From Fidelibacterota bacterium (GTDB taxonomy: Bacteria > Fidelibacterota > UBA8477 > JABMPR01): a stretch of 57,336 nucleotides of DNA. The DNA lies in assembly GCA_013202495.1 (NCBI GenBank), contig JABMQQ010000249.1:1-57336 (forward strand), read 5' to 3'. Positions 1-8,867 of this stretch are shown piece after piece. Position 1 is the stretch's first letter. Every line of letters begins with the position of its first letter. The notes beneath the pieces were generated by a model, which ran no database searches, was not told the origin of the DNA, and saw only the letters and a list, made by a program, of their open reading frames with translations. The translations under genes and the position numbers were made by a program.

Positions 1-142
1 CTTATAGAGTTACACGCCGGTTCCTTGTCTTTCCGGATGGCGTCGTCGGTTATTAATAAGGGTAATATTTACATGTGTCATATTAATATACAGAACAATT
101 ATACATTATTTTAGCCCTGATGTGCAAGTTAATTTTATTTCT

Positions 143-171
143 TTGCTAAAATTGTATTTAAAACCTAATAT
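143..171 (+). promoter_or_regulatory. weak candidate promoter of metA-metY
   Basis: TTGCTA (143-148) and TAATAT (166-171) are separated by 17 bp and lie 57 bp before the metA start. Both hexamers match the sigma-70 consensus only partly, so this is a guess from spacing. I see no SAM riboswitch fold in bases 1-227. Confidence 0.3.
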
Positions 172-227
172 TATTCTGTGAGTGAAATTGTAATGCTTGA
201 GTTACTGAATAAGGAAGATAGAACAAA

Positions 228-1295
228 ATGCCATTAGTTGCCCATACTCCTCTCCCCACATTTGACCTGTTGAAAGCTCAGGGTGAAGAAGTCCTCGAGC
301 TGGGTCAAGCCCTCCATCAGGACATTCGAGAATTGCACATTGGCTTCTTAAATCTCATGCCCAACGCCTCATTTCAAGCTACGGAGCGCCAATTTTTACG
401 GTTGGTGGGGAGCTCAAACCAGATCGTCCAATATTATATCTACTTATTCACCATTGATGGTGTTGAACGGGATGAAAAGACCCAGAATTATATCGATTCC
501 TATTATACAACCTTTGAGGCAGTGAAGACCTCTGGTCTAGATTCTCTCATCATAACAGGGACGAACCCGGCCAACCCTTCTTTAGAACAGGAACCCTTCT
601 GGGAACCACTTGGAGAGGTGATTGACTGGGCCACAAAAAATGTGACATCAGTGCTCTGTTCATGTCTGGCTGTTCACGCTATTGTCAAGCATTTACACGA
701 TATCGAGCGCAAAACTTTGGAGAGAAAACGTTGGGGTGTATACGCACATCGTATTACCCACTCCAAACATCCCCTCCTGAGAAATATTAATACCCGTTTT
801 GATGTCCCACATTCCAGAAACAATGATGTCAGTCCCGAACAATTACAGGCGGCTGGTTTTAAGATTCTGGTGCAGGGTTCAGAGAGTGGTGTCCATATGG
901 CTGTGAGTCCTGATATGTTCAGAATTGTGTATCTTCAGGGGCATCCAGAATACGATCGAGTCAGTCTGCTTAAAGAGTACAAACGGGAGGTGGTTCGCTA
1001 CTACGAAGGTGAAAGAGAGACCTATCCAGAGAATCCCGAAAACTATTTTAGCCCAGATATTGATATTATTATTCAACAGTATAGACCTGTCGTGATTCAA
1101 GCTCGGGAGAATGACGACAAAATGCCTGATTTTCCTGAGACTGAGATCGAACCCCTACTGGATAACACCTGGCGCGATACAGGTAAATCCATCTTCGACA
1201 ATTGGCTGGGTCTGGTTTATCAACTAACAAATATTGATCGCCATCTTCCATTTACAGATGGAGTCGATCCCAACGATCCTTTAAAAATCAAGTAA
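228..1295 (+). CDS. metA: homoserine O-acyltransferase (MetA family)
   Basis: Acylates L-homoserine from acetyl- or succinyl-CoA, the first committed step of methionine synthesis in the cytoplasm. The 355-residue protein has the GATase-I-like MetA fold. The likely nucleophile is Cys146 in SCLAVHA, and GHPEYD supplies His239 and Glu241, matching the Cys/His/Glu set of E. coli MetA. PHSRNND at 194-200 is the conserved substrate-side motif. The TGTNPANPSLEQEPFW stretch resembles the MetA subgroup whose acyl donor cannot be read from sequence alone. The ATG is preceded by AAGGAAG at 211-217, a good ribosome binding site. metY follows after 33 bp, so the two genes probably form one operon; the pairing with a MetY-type partner favours acetyl-CoA as donor, which is inference. 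Confidence 0.93.
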   Translation: MPLVAHTPLPTFDLLKAQGEEVLELGQALHQDIRELHIGFLNLMPNASFQATERQFLRLVGSSNQIVQYYIYLFTIDGVERDEKTQNYIDSYYTTFEAVKTSGLDSLIITGTNPANPSLEQEPFWEPLGEVIDWATKNVTSVLCSCLAVHAIVKHLHDIERKTLERKRWGVYAHRITHSKHPLLRNINTRFDVPHSRNNDVSPEQLQAAGFKILVQGSESGVHMAVSPDMFRIVYLQGHPEYDRVSLLKEYKREVVRYYEGERETYPENPENYFSPDIDIIIQQYRPVVIQARENDDKMPDFPETEIEPLLDNTWRDTGKSIFDNWLGLVYQLTNIDRHLPFTDGVDPNDPLKIK

Positions 1296-1328
1296 GCCCC
1301 TCGAGGCGAATAGAAACGGAGCTGTATC

Positions 1329-2603
1329 ATCAAACTAGCAACCAAAGCCATCCATAGCGGATACGAATCAGAAGCAACGACCAAGTCTGTTGCGGTTCCC
1401 ATCTATCAGACCGTCGCCTATGAGTTTGACAGTGCTCAACATGGGGCAGACCTGTTTAATCTTGAAGTCGCAGGGAATACTTATTCACGGATTATGAACC
1501 CCACAAATGCCGTCCTGGAGTCCAGAGTAAGTGAGTTGGAGGGTGGTGTAGCAGCGCTGGCTGTGAGTGCAGGAAGCGCCGCTGTCAATTATGCCATTCT
1601 GGCTATTGCAGAGCAGGGCAACAACATTGTTTCTACACCCCAGATTTACGGTGGGACCTTTACGCTATTTAATCACATGTTTGCCCGATTGGGAATTGAA
1701 GCTCGTTTCGCAGAAGATGAAAGTCCAGCAAGCTTGGAGGCACTCATCGATGACAAAACCAGTGCTGTCTTTTGTGAAAGTATTGCTAATCCAGTTGGAG
1801 CATTTATGGATATTCAGGCCATAGCAGATATGGCTCACTCACATGGTGTTCCCCTGATTGTAGACAATACCGTCGCTACGCCTATGCTGATCCGACCTTT
1901 TGAGTTTGGTGCTGATATCGTGGTCCATTCTCTGACAAAATATATGGGTGGACATGGAAATTCCCTGGGGGGTATTGTGGTAGATTCAGGAAAATTTCCC
2001 TGGGCGAAAAATGCCAAACGCTTCCCCATGTTGAATCAGCCTGAACCCTCCTACCACAATATGATTTACACGGAAGCCATGGGTGAATTAGCCTATATCG
2101 CCCGAGTCAGAACGGTTCCTCTTAGAAATACAGGATCAGCTTTAAGCCCATTCAATGCATTCCTCATTTTGCAGGGTATTGAAACATTGGCCCTGCGTAT
2201 GGAACGTCATTGTGAAAACGCCCAGATTGTGGCAGAGTACCTGGAAAACCATCCCATGGTTACCTGGGTGAAATATGCCGGATTGCCCTCTTCCCCATCC
2301 TACCACCTAGCTCAAAAATATAGCGGGGGGCAAGCCTCTGGATTGATGGCGTTTGGGATCAAAGGAGGTATGGAAGCTGGTGAAAAATTCTATGATGCCC
2401 TGAAGATATTTAAACGTCTCGTGAATATCGGTGATGCAAAATCTCTAGCTGCTCACCCTGCTTCCACCACCCACAGACAGCTTGATGGCGCCGAACTGGA
2501 GGCTTCCGGGGTGACACCTGATATGATCCGTCTCTGTGTGGGTATTGAACATATAGATGATATTCTTGAGGATCTGGGGCAGGCGTTGGAGGCAGCAAAA
2601 TGA
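1329..2603 (+). CDS. metY: O-acetylhomoserine sulfhydrylase (MetY), apparent ATC start
   Basis: PLP enzyme of the Cys/Met metabolism family that makes homocysteine from O-acyl-homoserine and sulfide. The PLP lysine is Lys204 in SLTKYMGGHG. The first in-frame ATG (1494) would remove about 55 conserved residues: the frame is open upstream and encodes the normal family N-terminus (KLATKAIHSG, then VPIYQTVAYEF and NTYSRIMNPTN). Between the in-frame TAG at 1311 and base 1494 there is no ATG, GTG or TTG. GGAG at 1318-1321 lies 7 nt before ATC 1329 and 4 nt before ATC 1326, so an ATC start is the best reading and gives 424 residues, normal for MetY. A sequencing error changing ATG to ATC is the alternative. 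Related enzymes (MetZ, MetB) are less likely given length and the NPTN..LE motif context. Confidence 0.88.
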   Translation: MKLATKAIHSGYESEATTKSVAVPIYQTVAYEFDSAQHGADLFNLEVAGNTYSRIMNPTNAVLESRVSELEGGVAALAVSAGSAAVNYAILAIAEQGNNIVSTPQIYGGTFTLFNHMFARLGIEARFAEDESPASLEALIDDKTSAVFCESIANPVGAFMDIQAIADMAHSHGVPLIVDNTVATPMLIRPFEFGADIVVHSLTKYMGGHGNSLGGIVVDSGKFPWAKNAKRFPMLNQPEPSYHNMIYTEAMGELAYIARVRTVPLRNTGSALSPFNAFLILQGIETLALRMERHCENAQIVAEYLENHPMVTWVKYAGLPSSPSYHLAQKYSGGQASGLMAFGIKGGMEAGEKFYDALKIFKRLVNIGDAKSLAAHPASTTHRQLDGAELEASGVTPDMIRLCVGIEHIDDILEDLGQALEAAK

Positions 2604-2622
2604 TATTACTCAGGGGTGTTTT

Positions 2623-2982
2623 CTAATCTAAGCTAAAGCCCCAATCCAACATCTGGTGTATATCGCTACTATTAACGAGGGCATGAATTTGATCCCCGCG
2701 GGGACAGCTACAAGCTCGGCATGATCCTTCATTTGGGAATGAGGTCCTTGTTGCAAAAATGGGTACCCCTCGATCCAAATAGTACTTCTTAAAGACATCC
2801 AACTGTTCTTCATCAGACAAATTTGACCACTCGTCCGATTCATGGTTTTCCAGCCATGATAGCTCCCAGGGATTCTCCATACATTGGATGGGACTAATAG
2901 TTACCCAATCCTGTTCTGGATTCTCACATGCTTGAATTATTATAAGGATTGCAATGAATGATGCCCATTTCATTAGTTCCAT
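2623..2982 (-). CDS. small cysteine-rich lipoprotein, unknown function
   Basis: A 119-residue protein with a short hydrophobic signal (residues 5-18) ending in the lipobox IIQAC, so Cys19 should be lipidated. The mature part is polar and carries a clustered Cys motif, SCRACSCPRGDQIHALV, followed by a C-terminal LDWGF. I do not recognise the family; the C-x2-C-x-C cluster could bind a metal or form disulfides in the periplasm. It converges on metY with 20 bp between the stops, and sits 86 bp downstream of the outer-membrane protein gene at 3069-4535, from which it is separated by a strong hairpin, so it is probably transcribed separately. Start could be Met1 or Met4. Confidence 0.7.
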   Translation of the reverse strand: MELMKWASFIAILIIIQACENPEQDWVTISPIQCMENPWELSWLENHESDEWSNLSDEEQLDVFKKYYLDRGVPIFATRTSFPNEGSCRACSCPRGDQIHALVNSSDIHQMLDWGFSLD

Positions 2983-3028
2983 TGAAGTTTCTCTTCACTT
3001 TGAGATTGATGCATAAGGGCTTATCCAA

Positions 3029-3061
3029 AACCTTACGAAGGTTTAAAACCTTCGTAAGGTT
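3029..3061. terminator. palindromic hairpin, 13-bp arms
   Basis: AACCTTACGAAGG (3029-3041) and its exact complement CCTTCGTAAGGTT (3049-3061) flank a 7-nt A/T loop. It begins 8 bp after the stop of the minus-strand gene at 3069, so it can act as its terminator. There is no run of T after it, and it may equally be one copy of a dispersed palindromic repeat. Confidence 0.6.
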
Positions 3062-3068
3062 ACAGTAA

Positions 3069-4535
3069 TTACCTTCGGATTGGCAACGATATTGAAATCT
3101 GATGGGTCATGACCCGGGCTTCCTGTAGGGTCAGATCATCACTGGGAGCGATAATAAAATCACCTCCCATGCTCATGTCTTCCAACATACCACCACGCCA
3201 GATCCATTGCGTATCTATTCCTGGACGACCTGTTCCCATGGTGGTTTTTCCTGAGTAACGAATGGTGAAATCATCAAAATCCATAGCCATTCCCCAGGTG
3301 GTGGTCCATTCCACCCAATACTCTTCCTGATCCCGCTCTGTGACAGCGATAAAGTCAGTTTGTTCCAACCAGTAATGGATGGATCGCATTTGCATACCCA
3401 ATTGAAAAGTCCTGTTAGCATTTTTCCACCCCAGGCCCGTTCGCAAGACCCAGTTGGAGAAATCAAAATAATTTTCTACGGTTTTATCTCCAGGACGGAT
3501 CCACTCTTCTTCACTGCTGATCATGTGGGTGTCGGCTTCAGCCCAGGTGTGACTTTTGATAGGTTCATAGATGACATCAATGCCGAATGTGCTATTCTCA
3601 CTAACCTTGGAGATACCACCACCAAGATTATATCCCAAAGTGGTTCCGGGATCTCTGGGGATGTTCATGATCTCGTAATTTGGAATTTTGGGATGTGTTT
3701 TCTGATTCACAGTAAGCATATAACCATAAGCCCAACCGAATTCATCAACAGGGCTTTTATGGGCGAGATGAATCCCCTGAGTGACCGTATGATCCAGATT
3801 GGTCTCAATACGCTCAAAAGGTTCGGCAATTCCCCAGTCCCTATACATGACTTCATGCTTCATATCCAACTCATTACGGAGATAGAGCAATTCCATTTCT
3901 CCACCAGAGCTTAATGTCCTGTTCAGTCCAACTCGGATATCTGTTAGATTCCCTTCTTGATGAATGCTCTCACTGTTGGCATAGAGCAAATCAACTCCAT
4001 CCAGGGCTGACAGCGATGCCCAATAGGCACCCACACCAATGCTTGTGTTGCCCAATTTCCGGCCAAAGAAACCGGCTAAATATTTATTTTCAGCAATATT
4101 TTCACTCAAGGTGCGAATCTCAGGATTCCACCAGGTCTGGTTGTCAGCAGTATTCATGGCCTGGAGGGTGAAAGATGCTCCCCCAAACCAGATTCCTTTA
4201 TTCCAGGTTACTGCCAAAGGCATCGACCGGGCACTGCCATAGCCATTCCCAATACGGTAATAGACGGGAGAGCTGGAAACTTGCATCCCTTTTACGGCAG
4301 CACCAAAGGCCGGATTGACCCAATGATCCAGGAGCGAGTCTTTGAGACCAATGTGGACCCCTCCCATGCTTAGATTCTGGCTGGGGAAAATGAGAAACTG
4401 ATCCCCTGTTGCCACAGGAATAGTTTTCAGGGATATCAACTGAGCTGAAACACTATTTACCAACAGAATTATGAGCAGAGAAATGGTGCTCAAACTGACA
4501 TGTCTGTTACTTTGATATTTATCCATCTGATTCAT
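3069..4535 (-). CDS. predicted outer-membrane beta-barrel protein
   Basis: Secreted protein of about 488 residues with an N-terminal signal peptide ending near SVSAQ. The mature chain begins with the QNLSMGGVHIGL and DHWVNPA motifs seen at the start of PorV/FadL-like FCB barrels, and continues with alternating beta strands rich in aromatic and glycine residues to the C-terminus (QISISLPIRR). I infer an integral outer-membrane protein; cargo or substrate is unknown. I start at ATG 4535 rather than the upstream TTG at 4556 because AGGA lies 8 nt before this ATG. It is the third gene of a compact run with the VWA lipoprotein (5028-6569) and a small lipoprotein (4562-5020), with only 26 bp to the latter, so the three probably form an operon. 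Confidence 0.75.
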   Translation of the reverse strand: MNQMDKYQSNRHVSLSTISLLIILLVNSVSAQLISLKTIPVATGDQFLIFPSQNLSMGGVHIGLKDSLLDHWVNPAFGAAVKGMQVSSSPVYYRIGNGYGSARSMPLAVTWNKGIWFGGASFTLQAMNTADNQTWWNPEIRTLSENIAENKYLAGFFGRKLGNTSIGVGAYWASLSALDGVDLLYANSESIHQEGNLTDIRVGLNRTLSSGGEMELLYLRNELDMKHEVMYRDWGIAEPFERIETNLDHTVTQGIHLAHKSPVDEFGWAYGYMLTVNQKTHPKIPNYEIMNIPRDPGTTLGYNLGGGISKVSENSTFGIDVIYEPIKSHTWAEADTHMISSEEEWIRPGDKTVENYFDFSNWVLRTGLGWKNANRTFQLGMQMRSIHYWLEQTDFIAVTERDQEEYWVEWTTTWGMAMDFDDFTIRYSGKTTMGTGRPGIDTQWIWRGGMLEDMSMGGDFIIAPSDDLTLQEARVMTHQISISLPIRR

Positions 4536-4561
4536 GATGGTATTCCTTTCGGTCAATCAGT

Positions 4562-5020
4562 TCAATTTTTGGGAAGCGTGTATATGATATTTTCGCTGCG
4601 GAGTATACGTGAACTCACTGAATCCATCTCTGTGATATACAAAACCAGGCGCCAGGTGCAGCTATACGAGGGTAACATCCCGAGAAATTGGATGCTTGAG
4701 TCAGGTTCAAGAGGGTAGAATTCAGCACCCGTTCCACACCAACCCCACATCAAATCGGTCCAGCCCGTATCAGCAAGTGCTTCGGCATTATACAGCGGGT
4801 AACTCACACCATAACCAAAGTATTGAATTGTCTCGGTGCTATCATTCACCAGTGAAAAGCTCGGCATAAAGCCACCCTCAGCCCATTCCAGTCCCCGATA
4901 TTCAAGGCGGATGGTACCCTCACCTTCGTTCATAAGATTTTCATCCGGCCCCGTTAATTCACAGGACACCAGGAAGATGAGAGCCACCAATACCTTCAAC
5001 ATTTTCATCGTGCGCAGCAT
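4562..5020 (-). CDS. hypothetical lipoprotein
   Basis: A 152-residue protein with a signal peptide and lipobox FLVSC (Cys20), followed by a beta-rich domain that resembles small immunoglobulin-like modules: FSLVNDSTETIQYFGYG is typical of the intracellular proteinase inhibitor (BsuPI)-like fold in bacterial lipoproteins, but I cannot confirm the family. One further Cys pair (residues 95 and about 121) may form a disulfide. It begins 7 bp after the stop of the VWA lipoprotein gene and ends 26 bp before the outer-membrane protein gene, so it is the middle gene of a likely three-gene operon. Confidence 0.7.
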   Translation of the reverse strand: MLRTMKMLKVLVALIFLVSCELTGPDENLMNEGEGTIRLEYRGLEWAEGGFMPSFSLVNDSTETIQYFGYGVSYPLYNAEALADTGWTDLMWGWCGTGAEFYPLEPDSSIQFLGMLPSYSCTWRLVLYITEMDSVSSRILRSENIIYTLPKN

Positions 5021-5027
5021 ATCATTT

Positions 5028-6569
5028 CTATTCGATGGTCTGAAGCAGACGAATCAATTCCAGGAGTTCCGTATCCCGTTCATCGGAGCCAATAAGAGAT
5101 GATGCAATGAGTGTCTCGACTGCATGCAGTGGCGTCTGCACGTGTGGACTCTCCCTGATGATTTCAGCGTATTCTGCCACACCAGCTGTAAATCTGAATC
5201 GATCGCTGGCCTGAGAGAATGAATCCGCCAGATCATTTCCTAAAATGGGTACATCAAAGGGAATGTCTGTCTCACCGTCAGGCATTTTGTAGCGGAGATG
5301 AACAATTCCCAGATTATTGGACCCACCCTGAACTAACTCAAGCTCGTAAAGGGCTGTGACCCGATGACCAGCACCGATTTCACCTGCATCTGTACTATCA
5401 TTTTCAAATTGGTCATCATCAATATCACGGTTTTCATAACCGATGAGACGATATCTCAAGACAGATGCCGAGTTGAACTCAACCTGGATTTTAACATCTT
5501 TGGCAATGACTTCCATGACTCCAGATAACTCCTCAGTAAAAAGACGCTCTGCTTCATCAATGCTGTCAATGTAGTAGTAATTTCCATTCCCTTGATCTGC
5601 CAGCTGCTCCATGAGTTGGTCATTGTAGTTGCCACTTCCAAAACCCAGGGTGGATAGGGTGATGCCTTGATCCACATACTCCTCAATGAGTTCAAGAATG
5701 TCCTCATGAGAAGTGGCACCCACATTGGCATCACCATCTGAGCAAACGATAATGCGGTTTACGCCGCCATCCAAAAATCCCGAACTATTCACATCATAGG
5801 CATTTTGTAATCCTGAGGCCATGGCTGTGGAACCACCAGCCTCAAGATCAGCAATAACGGCTTTGATTGCATCAGCATCATTTTCCTGGAGATCTGTTGG
5901 ATTTAATACCGTCCCCACACTTCCAGCATAGGTGCATATTGATACCTGATCCCCCAAGCGCATGTTGTCAACCAGGATATAAAGACTTTCTTTCACCAGA
6001 TCCAGGCGACGGGTCATGGATCCAGAGATATCAATGAGGAAGGTAAGATTCCAGGGAGTCTCTTCACCACTCACCTCACGACCCTTGAGTCCAATTCTCA
6101 AGAGATGCAAACTATCAGCGCGGAAGGGTGACGGTGCTCCATCTATATTTACAGAAAATGGTTGGTTGACTGGTGCTGGATAGTCCTGATGGAAATAGTT
6201 GATGTATTCTTCAACCCTCACCGATGAAGGAGCTGGAACGATGCCTTCATTAATCTTTTTACGGCCAAAAGTATAAGATCCAGCATCTACATCTACGCCA
6301 AAGGTTGAGAGATTATCCTCTTCAGTAATGACAAACCCATTGTAGGTCAGATCTCCATGACGCTCTTCACCTGGGTAATAATCATCTCTACTTCCTATTC
6401 CATCATCCAGAGCGGAGGAGTAATCATTGACCCCATCAGTCCCTGCCTTGGCTTCCGGATTCATTAGGCCTGAATCAAGCAGTGAATTCTCACAACCCAT
6501 AAAACAAACAAGCGCTCCTAGTATGATCAGTAGTGTAAAAAACCGAATGCTCATTCCTCTTTCCCTCAT
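5028..6569 (-). CDS. VWA-domain lipoprotein, YfbK family
   Basis: About 513 residues when started at ATG 6569, which has GAGGAGG 6 nt upstream; the upstream ATG at 6587 lacks a ribosome site. A signal peptide ends in lipobox CFMGC. Domains in order: YfbK N-terminal VWA-associated region (about 60-150, including GVDVDAGSYTFGRKKINEG and VRVEEYINYF), a von Willebrand A domain with MIDAS motif DISGS (about 180-184), then a C-terminal YfbK-type domain rich in beta strands. The family is widespread, anchored in the envelope, and thought to make metal-dependent protein contacts; no enzymatic role is known. It heads an operon with a small lipoprotein and an outer-membrane barrel, which may be its partners. 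A sigma-54-like promoter and a palindrome lie upstream. Confidence 0.88.
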   Translation of the reverse strand: MRERGMSIRFFTLLIILGALVCFMGCENSLLDSGLMNPEAKAGTDGVNDYSSALDDGIGSRDDYYPGEERHGDLTYNGFVITEEDNLSTFGVDVDAGSYTFGRKKINEGIVPAPSSVRVEEYINYFHQDYPAPVNQPFSVNIDGAPSPFRADSLHLLRIGLKGREVSGEETPWNLTFLIDISGSMTRRLDLVKESLYILVDNMRLGDQVSICTYAGSVGTVLNPTDLQENDADAIKAVIADLEAGGSTAMASGLQNAYDVNSSGFLDGGVNRIIVCSDGDANVGATSHEDILELIEEYVDQGITLSTLGFGSGNYNDQLMEQLADQGNGNYYYIDSIDEAERLFTEELSGVMEVIAKDVKIQVEFNSASVLRYRLIGYENRDIDDDQFENDSTDAGEIGAGHRVTALYELELVQGGSNNLGIVHLRYKMPDGETDIPFDVPILGNDLADSFSQASDRFRFTAGVAEYAEIIRESPHVQTPLHAVETLIASSLIGSDERDTELLELIRLLQTIE

Positions 6570-6639
6570 TTCAGCCTCCTCAGTCATTATATTTTTCCAC
6601 CCAGACTTATCAGGGCATAAATCATTAGACCATATAAAG

Positions 6640-6654
6640 ACAAGTCATATGCCA
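6640..6654 (-). promoter_or_regulatory. candidate sigma-54 promoter of the VWA operon
   Basis: On the minus strand TGGCAT, 5 bases, then TTGT match the sigma-54 core (TGGCAC-N5-TTGC) with correct GG-to-G spacing but T in place of C at two positions. It lies about 70 bp before the VWA start. The neighbouring NtrC-type activator gene makes it plausible; it is not proven. Confidence 0.35.
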
Positions 6655-6769
6655 GTGGGTGGTGATACAAGAGGTACTTGAGGGTCAGGTCTTGGGGAAT
6701 ACCATTTGAGGCTGGAAAAAAATTAAATAAATGCATTTTTTGAGCAATATGACTAAAGTTGGAGGTGAA

Positions 6770-6810
6770 GATGTTTCAGATTTCTGAAACATCAGTCAAT
6801 ATTCTGAAAC
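6770..6810. promoter_or_regulatory. 24-bp perfect palindrome plus a third half-site
   Basis: GATGTTTCAGA (6770-6780) and TCTGAAACATC (6783-6793) are exact complements around TT, and TTCTGAAAC recurs at 6802-6810. The site lies about 120 bp upstream of the sigma-54-like promoter, the usual distance for an enhancer-binding regulator, and 42 bp after the stop of the two-component operon, so it could alternatively be that operon's terminator. Confidence 0.5.
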
Positions 6811-6834
6811 TTTTTTGAGCTGGAAGGTCTGTTT

Positions 6835-7908
6835 CTATAGCGTGAGTTTTATGCCTGTTTCGATCAAATTTTTGTTGTAAAACCAGTGATTAAAAACAGT
6901 TTCATTTTTAATGTAGCTGTACTGAATGTAAAGCACGCGGGATGGTTGGATCACTCTCTCGATCTGGATGTGAAGTTGGTTCTGAATATTCTCTTCAGGA
7001 TCTCGATAAGGTGTGATCTCCAGAACATCTGTTTGAGCATAATATTTTTTCATACCATTGAGAACCACATGGAAAAATACCTGCTCTGAAAGTCGACCTG
7101 AAGCATACAGTTTTGCGGACCAGACTTTGGATTCAGCCAGGGCGCTATTTGAGTTGATATCCTCATAGTTGACAGCTGTACCCCAGATCAATTTCCCCAG
7201 ATGTTTAACATGGATTCCTAATGTGCGGGTGACATCCTGTTGGTTTTGGATCTCACTGAAAATCAGAGAACTACCTATCAGCATTCTCGCCGGATAATCC
7301 TTATAATCAACTTGCCCGAGTTGAACTGACAATTCAGCTTGAAATGCGGGTGTAACCTGCCTTGTGAGATCTAAAAATAACCTTTGATCTGAGTATTGAA
7401 ATAGAGTCCCATAATCAATATGAGCTTCAGTTCTCTCCATCCCTAATTCCTGGTGCGTCTTATATGATTTGAGACGTTTAACTGATGCACTCAAAGTGGT
7501 TCGTCCTGATCTTTGAAACTCATCAAAATACAGTTTTTGAAAGGTCTTCAAGCCAGCATATAAACGGTAGCCCGAGATGAATTTGTAGGTTCCACCCAGT
7601 TCTCCATTTACAACCACCTTTGAATCCAGGAAAAGGGCAGGTTCAAGAAAGCCCTGTCCCAGAATTGATCCATAGAAGCGAGCATTCTGAGTATCCTGAT
7701 TAAAACGGATAAGGCCTTTGGCTTTCAGGCCAACTGTGGATTCAATATTATCCAGGTTTTCACGTGGATTTGAATCAAAATAGGCGGAGAGATTTAGCTG
7801 CTGCTCATAGGCTAGCACCGGACCAAAAAAGATGCAGATCAGGGAGATTATCCAGATGTTTTTTGGAATACTCCTAGTACACAAGTTCGAGCGGTTGAGA
7901 TATGGCAT
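6835..7908 (-). CDS. predicted outer-membrane beta-barrel protein, last gene of two-component operon
   Basis: A 357-residue protein with a signal peptide (hydrophobic 17-32, cleavage near VLAYE). The mature chain is a run of amphipathic beta strands (GELGGTYKFISGYRLYAGL, LSVQLGQVDYKDYPARM, TRTLGIHVKHLGKLIWGTA) ending in LIETGIKLTL, a pattern of an outer-membrane barrel. I do not recognise a named family. It starts 5 bp after the stop of the coiled-coil protein gene and is last in the order kinase, regulator, coiled-coil protein, barrel. That order suggests the barrel and the coiled-coil protein are either sensed by, or outputs of, the two-component pair; direction is not visible in sequence. 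Confidence 0.72.
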   Translation of the reverse strand: MPYLNRSNLCTRSIPKNIWIISLICIFFGPVLAYEQQLNLSAYFDSNPRENLDNIESTVGLKAKGLIRFNQDTQNARFYGSILGQGFLEPALFLDSKVVVNGELGGTYKFISGYRLYAGLKTFQKLYFDEFQRSGRTTLSASVKRLKSYKTHQELGMERTEAHIDYGTLFQYSDQRLFLDLTRQVTPAFQAELSVQLGQVDYKDYPARMLIGSSLIFSEIQNQQDVTRTLGIHVKHLGKLIWGTAVNYEDINSNSALAESKVWSAKLYASGRLSEQVFFHVVLNGMKKYYAQTDVLEITPYRDPEENIQNQLHIQIERVIQPSRVLYIQYSYIKNETVFNHWFYNKNLIETGIKLTL

Positions 7909-7913
7909 CAGGG

Positions 7914-8867
7914 TTATTGATCCAGCTCCTGATTGATCTCCTCCAACAACATTTGATACTCGACGATTTTCTTTTTTAAATAATTCAGGTCCTTGCCCGA
8001 ACGCTGGTCCAGAGACATTTCTCTGACCTCCTCACGGGGAGCATTAATATTGATAAGATCTATAGCTTCACGGCTCAACCCACTAGCCATATCCCGTCCG
8101 TCATCTTCAATAACATCATTGACAGCAAATTCACTTGATGGCTCTGTGGTAACCCAGCCAAGCAGTTTGTCAGTATTACCACTGGCATTGCGTCGCTGAG
8201 CATCGGGATCGGCCTCCATTTGGAGTCCGAGATCCTCATGAAAACTGGCCAATCTGAGAGCGAGTTCTGCTTCCTCCTCACGCACGTTCTTAATCGAATC
8301 CAACTCAATGATTTTTGCCAGGAGTAGGCTTTGAACATCTGTAAGAATGAGCTTGCGGTGTTCAGGGTTGTGCAGTTGGAGATTTAGTAAATCTGTATAG
8401 TCAGGAAACAAAATAGGGCTGTAACTAAGAACTCTTCTTCCCCTGCTAAAGTTCTGCATATTTCTGAGACTTTGTCCAACAGGGATTACGCCCTTTTTTT
8501 CATAATCCTGTAATACGTTTTCATAGGCGAACTTCAAATCTTGAATCTCGCTTTTCTGGAGACTATGTAGTCGCTCCAGTTCCGTATCGAAAACTCTCAA
8601 AGAGTCCAGGATCACCAATTGGCGTTTGCTGTGACCAGACAGTAGAAATTTATTTATCCAGGCATTGTACCAATCCGAGCTTTGTTGAAGCTCATCGACA
8701 TCACTTTTAATTTCAATTTGTTCCTGTGAATAACTAGTTCTTCTGGCCACCAACTCAGCTATGCTGGCGTTGGTGGACATGTAGGCCTGCCAGGCACTGT
8801 TCAAGTCCTGACCTACTAAGGAGAGAGCGAACAATGTGGGCAGCAGAATTTTAGTGAGATGTGACAT
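7914..8867 (-). CDS. exported coiled-coil protein of unknown function
   Basis: A 317-residue protein with a short signal peptide (residues 1-19, cleavage near LVGQD). The mature part is almost entirely alpha-helical and heptad-like: residues about 40-170 (QEQIEIKSDVDELQQ, LERLHSLQKSEIQDLKFAYENVL) and the last 30 residues (LNYLKKKIVEYQMLLEEINQ). No catalytic motif or membrane helix is seen in the mature chain. Its start codon overlaps the stop of the response regulator by one base (TAATG), so translation is coupled to the regulator. It may be a periplasmic partner of the barrel encoded next, or part of the kinase's signal input; both are inference. Confidence 0.7.
   Translation of the reverse strand: MSHLTKILLPTLFALSLVGQDLNSAWQAYMSTNASIAELVARRTSYSQEQIEIKSDVDELQQSSDWYNAWINKFLLSGHSKRQLVILDSLRVFDTELERLHSLQKSEIQDLKFAYENVLQDYEKKGVIPVGQSLRNMQNFSRGRRVLSYSPILFPDYTDLLNLQLHNPEHRKLILTDVQSLLLAKIIELDSIKNVREEEAELALRLASFHEDLGLQMEADPDAQRRNASGNTDKLLGWVTTEPSSEFAVNDVIEDDGRDMASGLSREAIDLININAPREEVREMSLDQRSGKDLNYLKKKIVEYQMLLEEINQELDQ

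Noticed and set aside
1-227. SAM riboswitch upstream of metA
   Set aside because: The region is A/T-rich and I could not find the paired helices of any SAM riboswitch class.
3360-3914. 184-codon plus-strand frame
   Set aside because: Antisense shadow of the outer-membrane protein gene, which has a signal peptide, ribosome site and barrel pattern.
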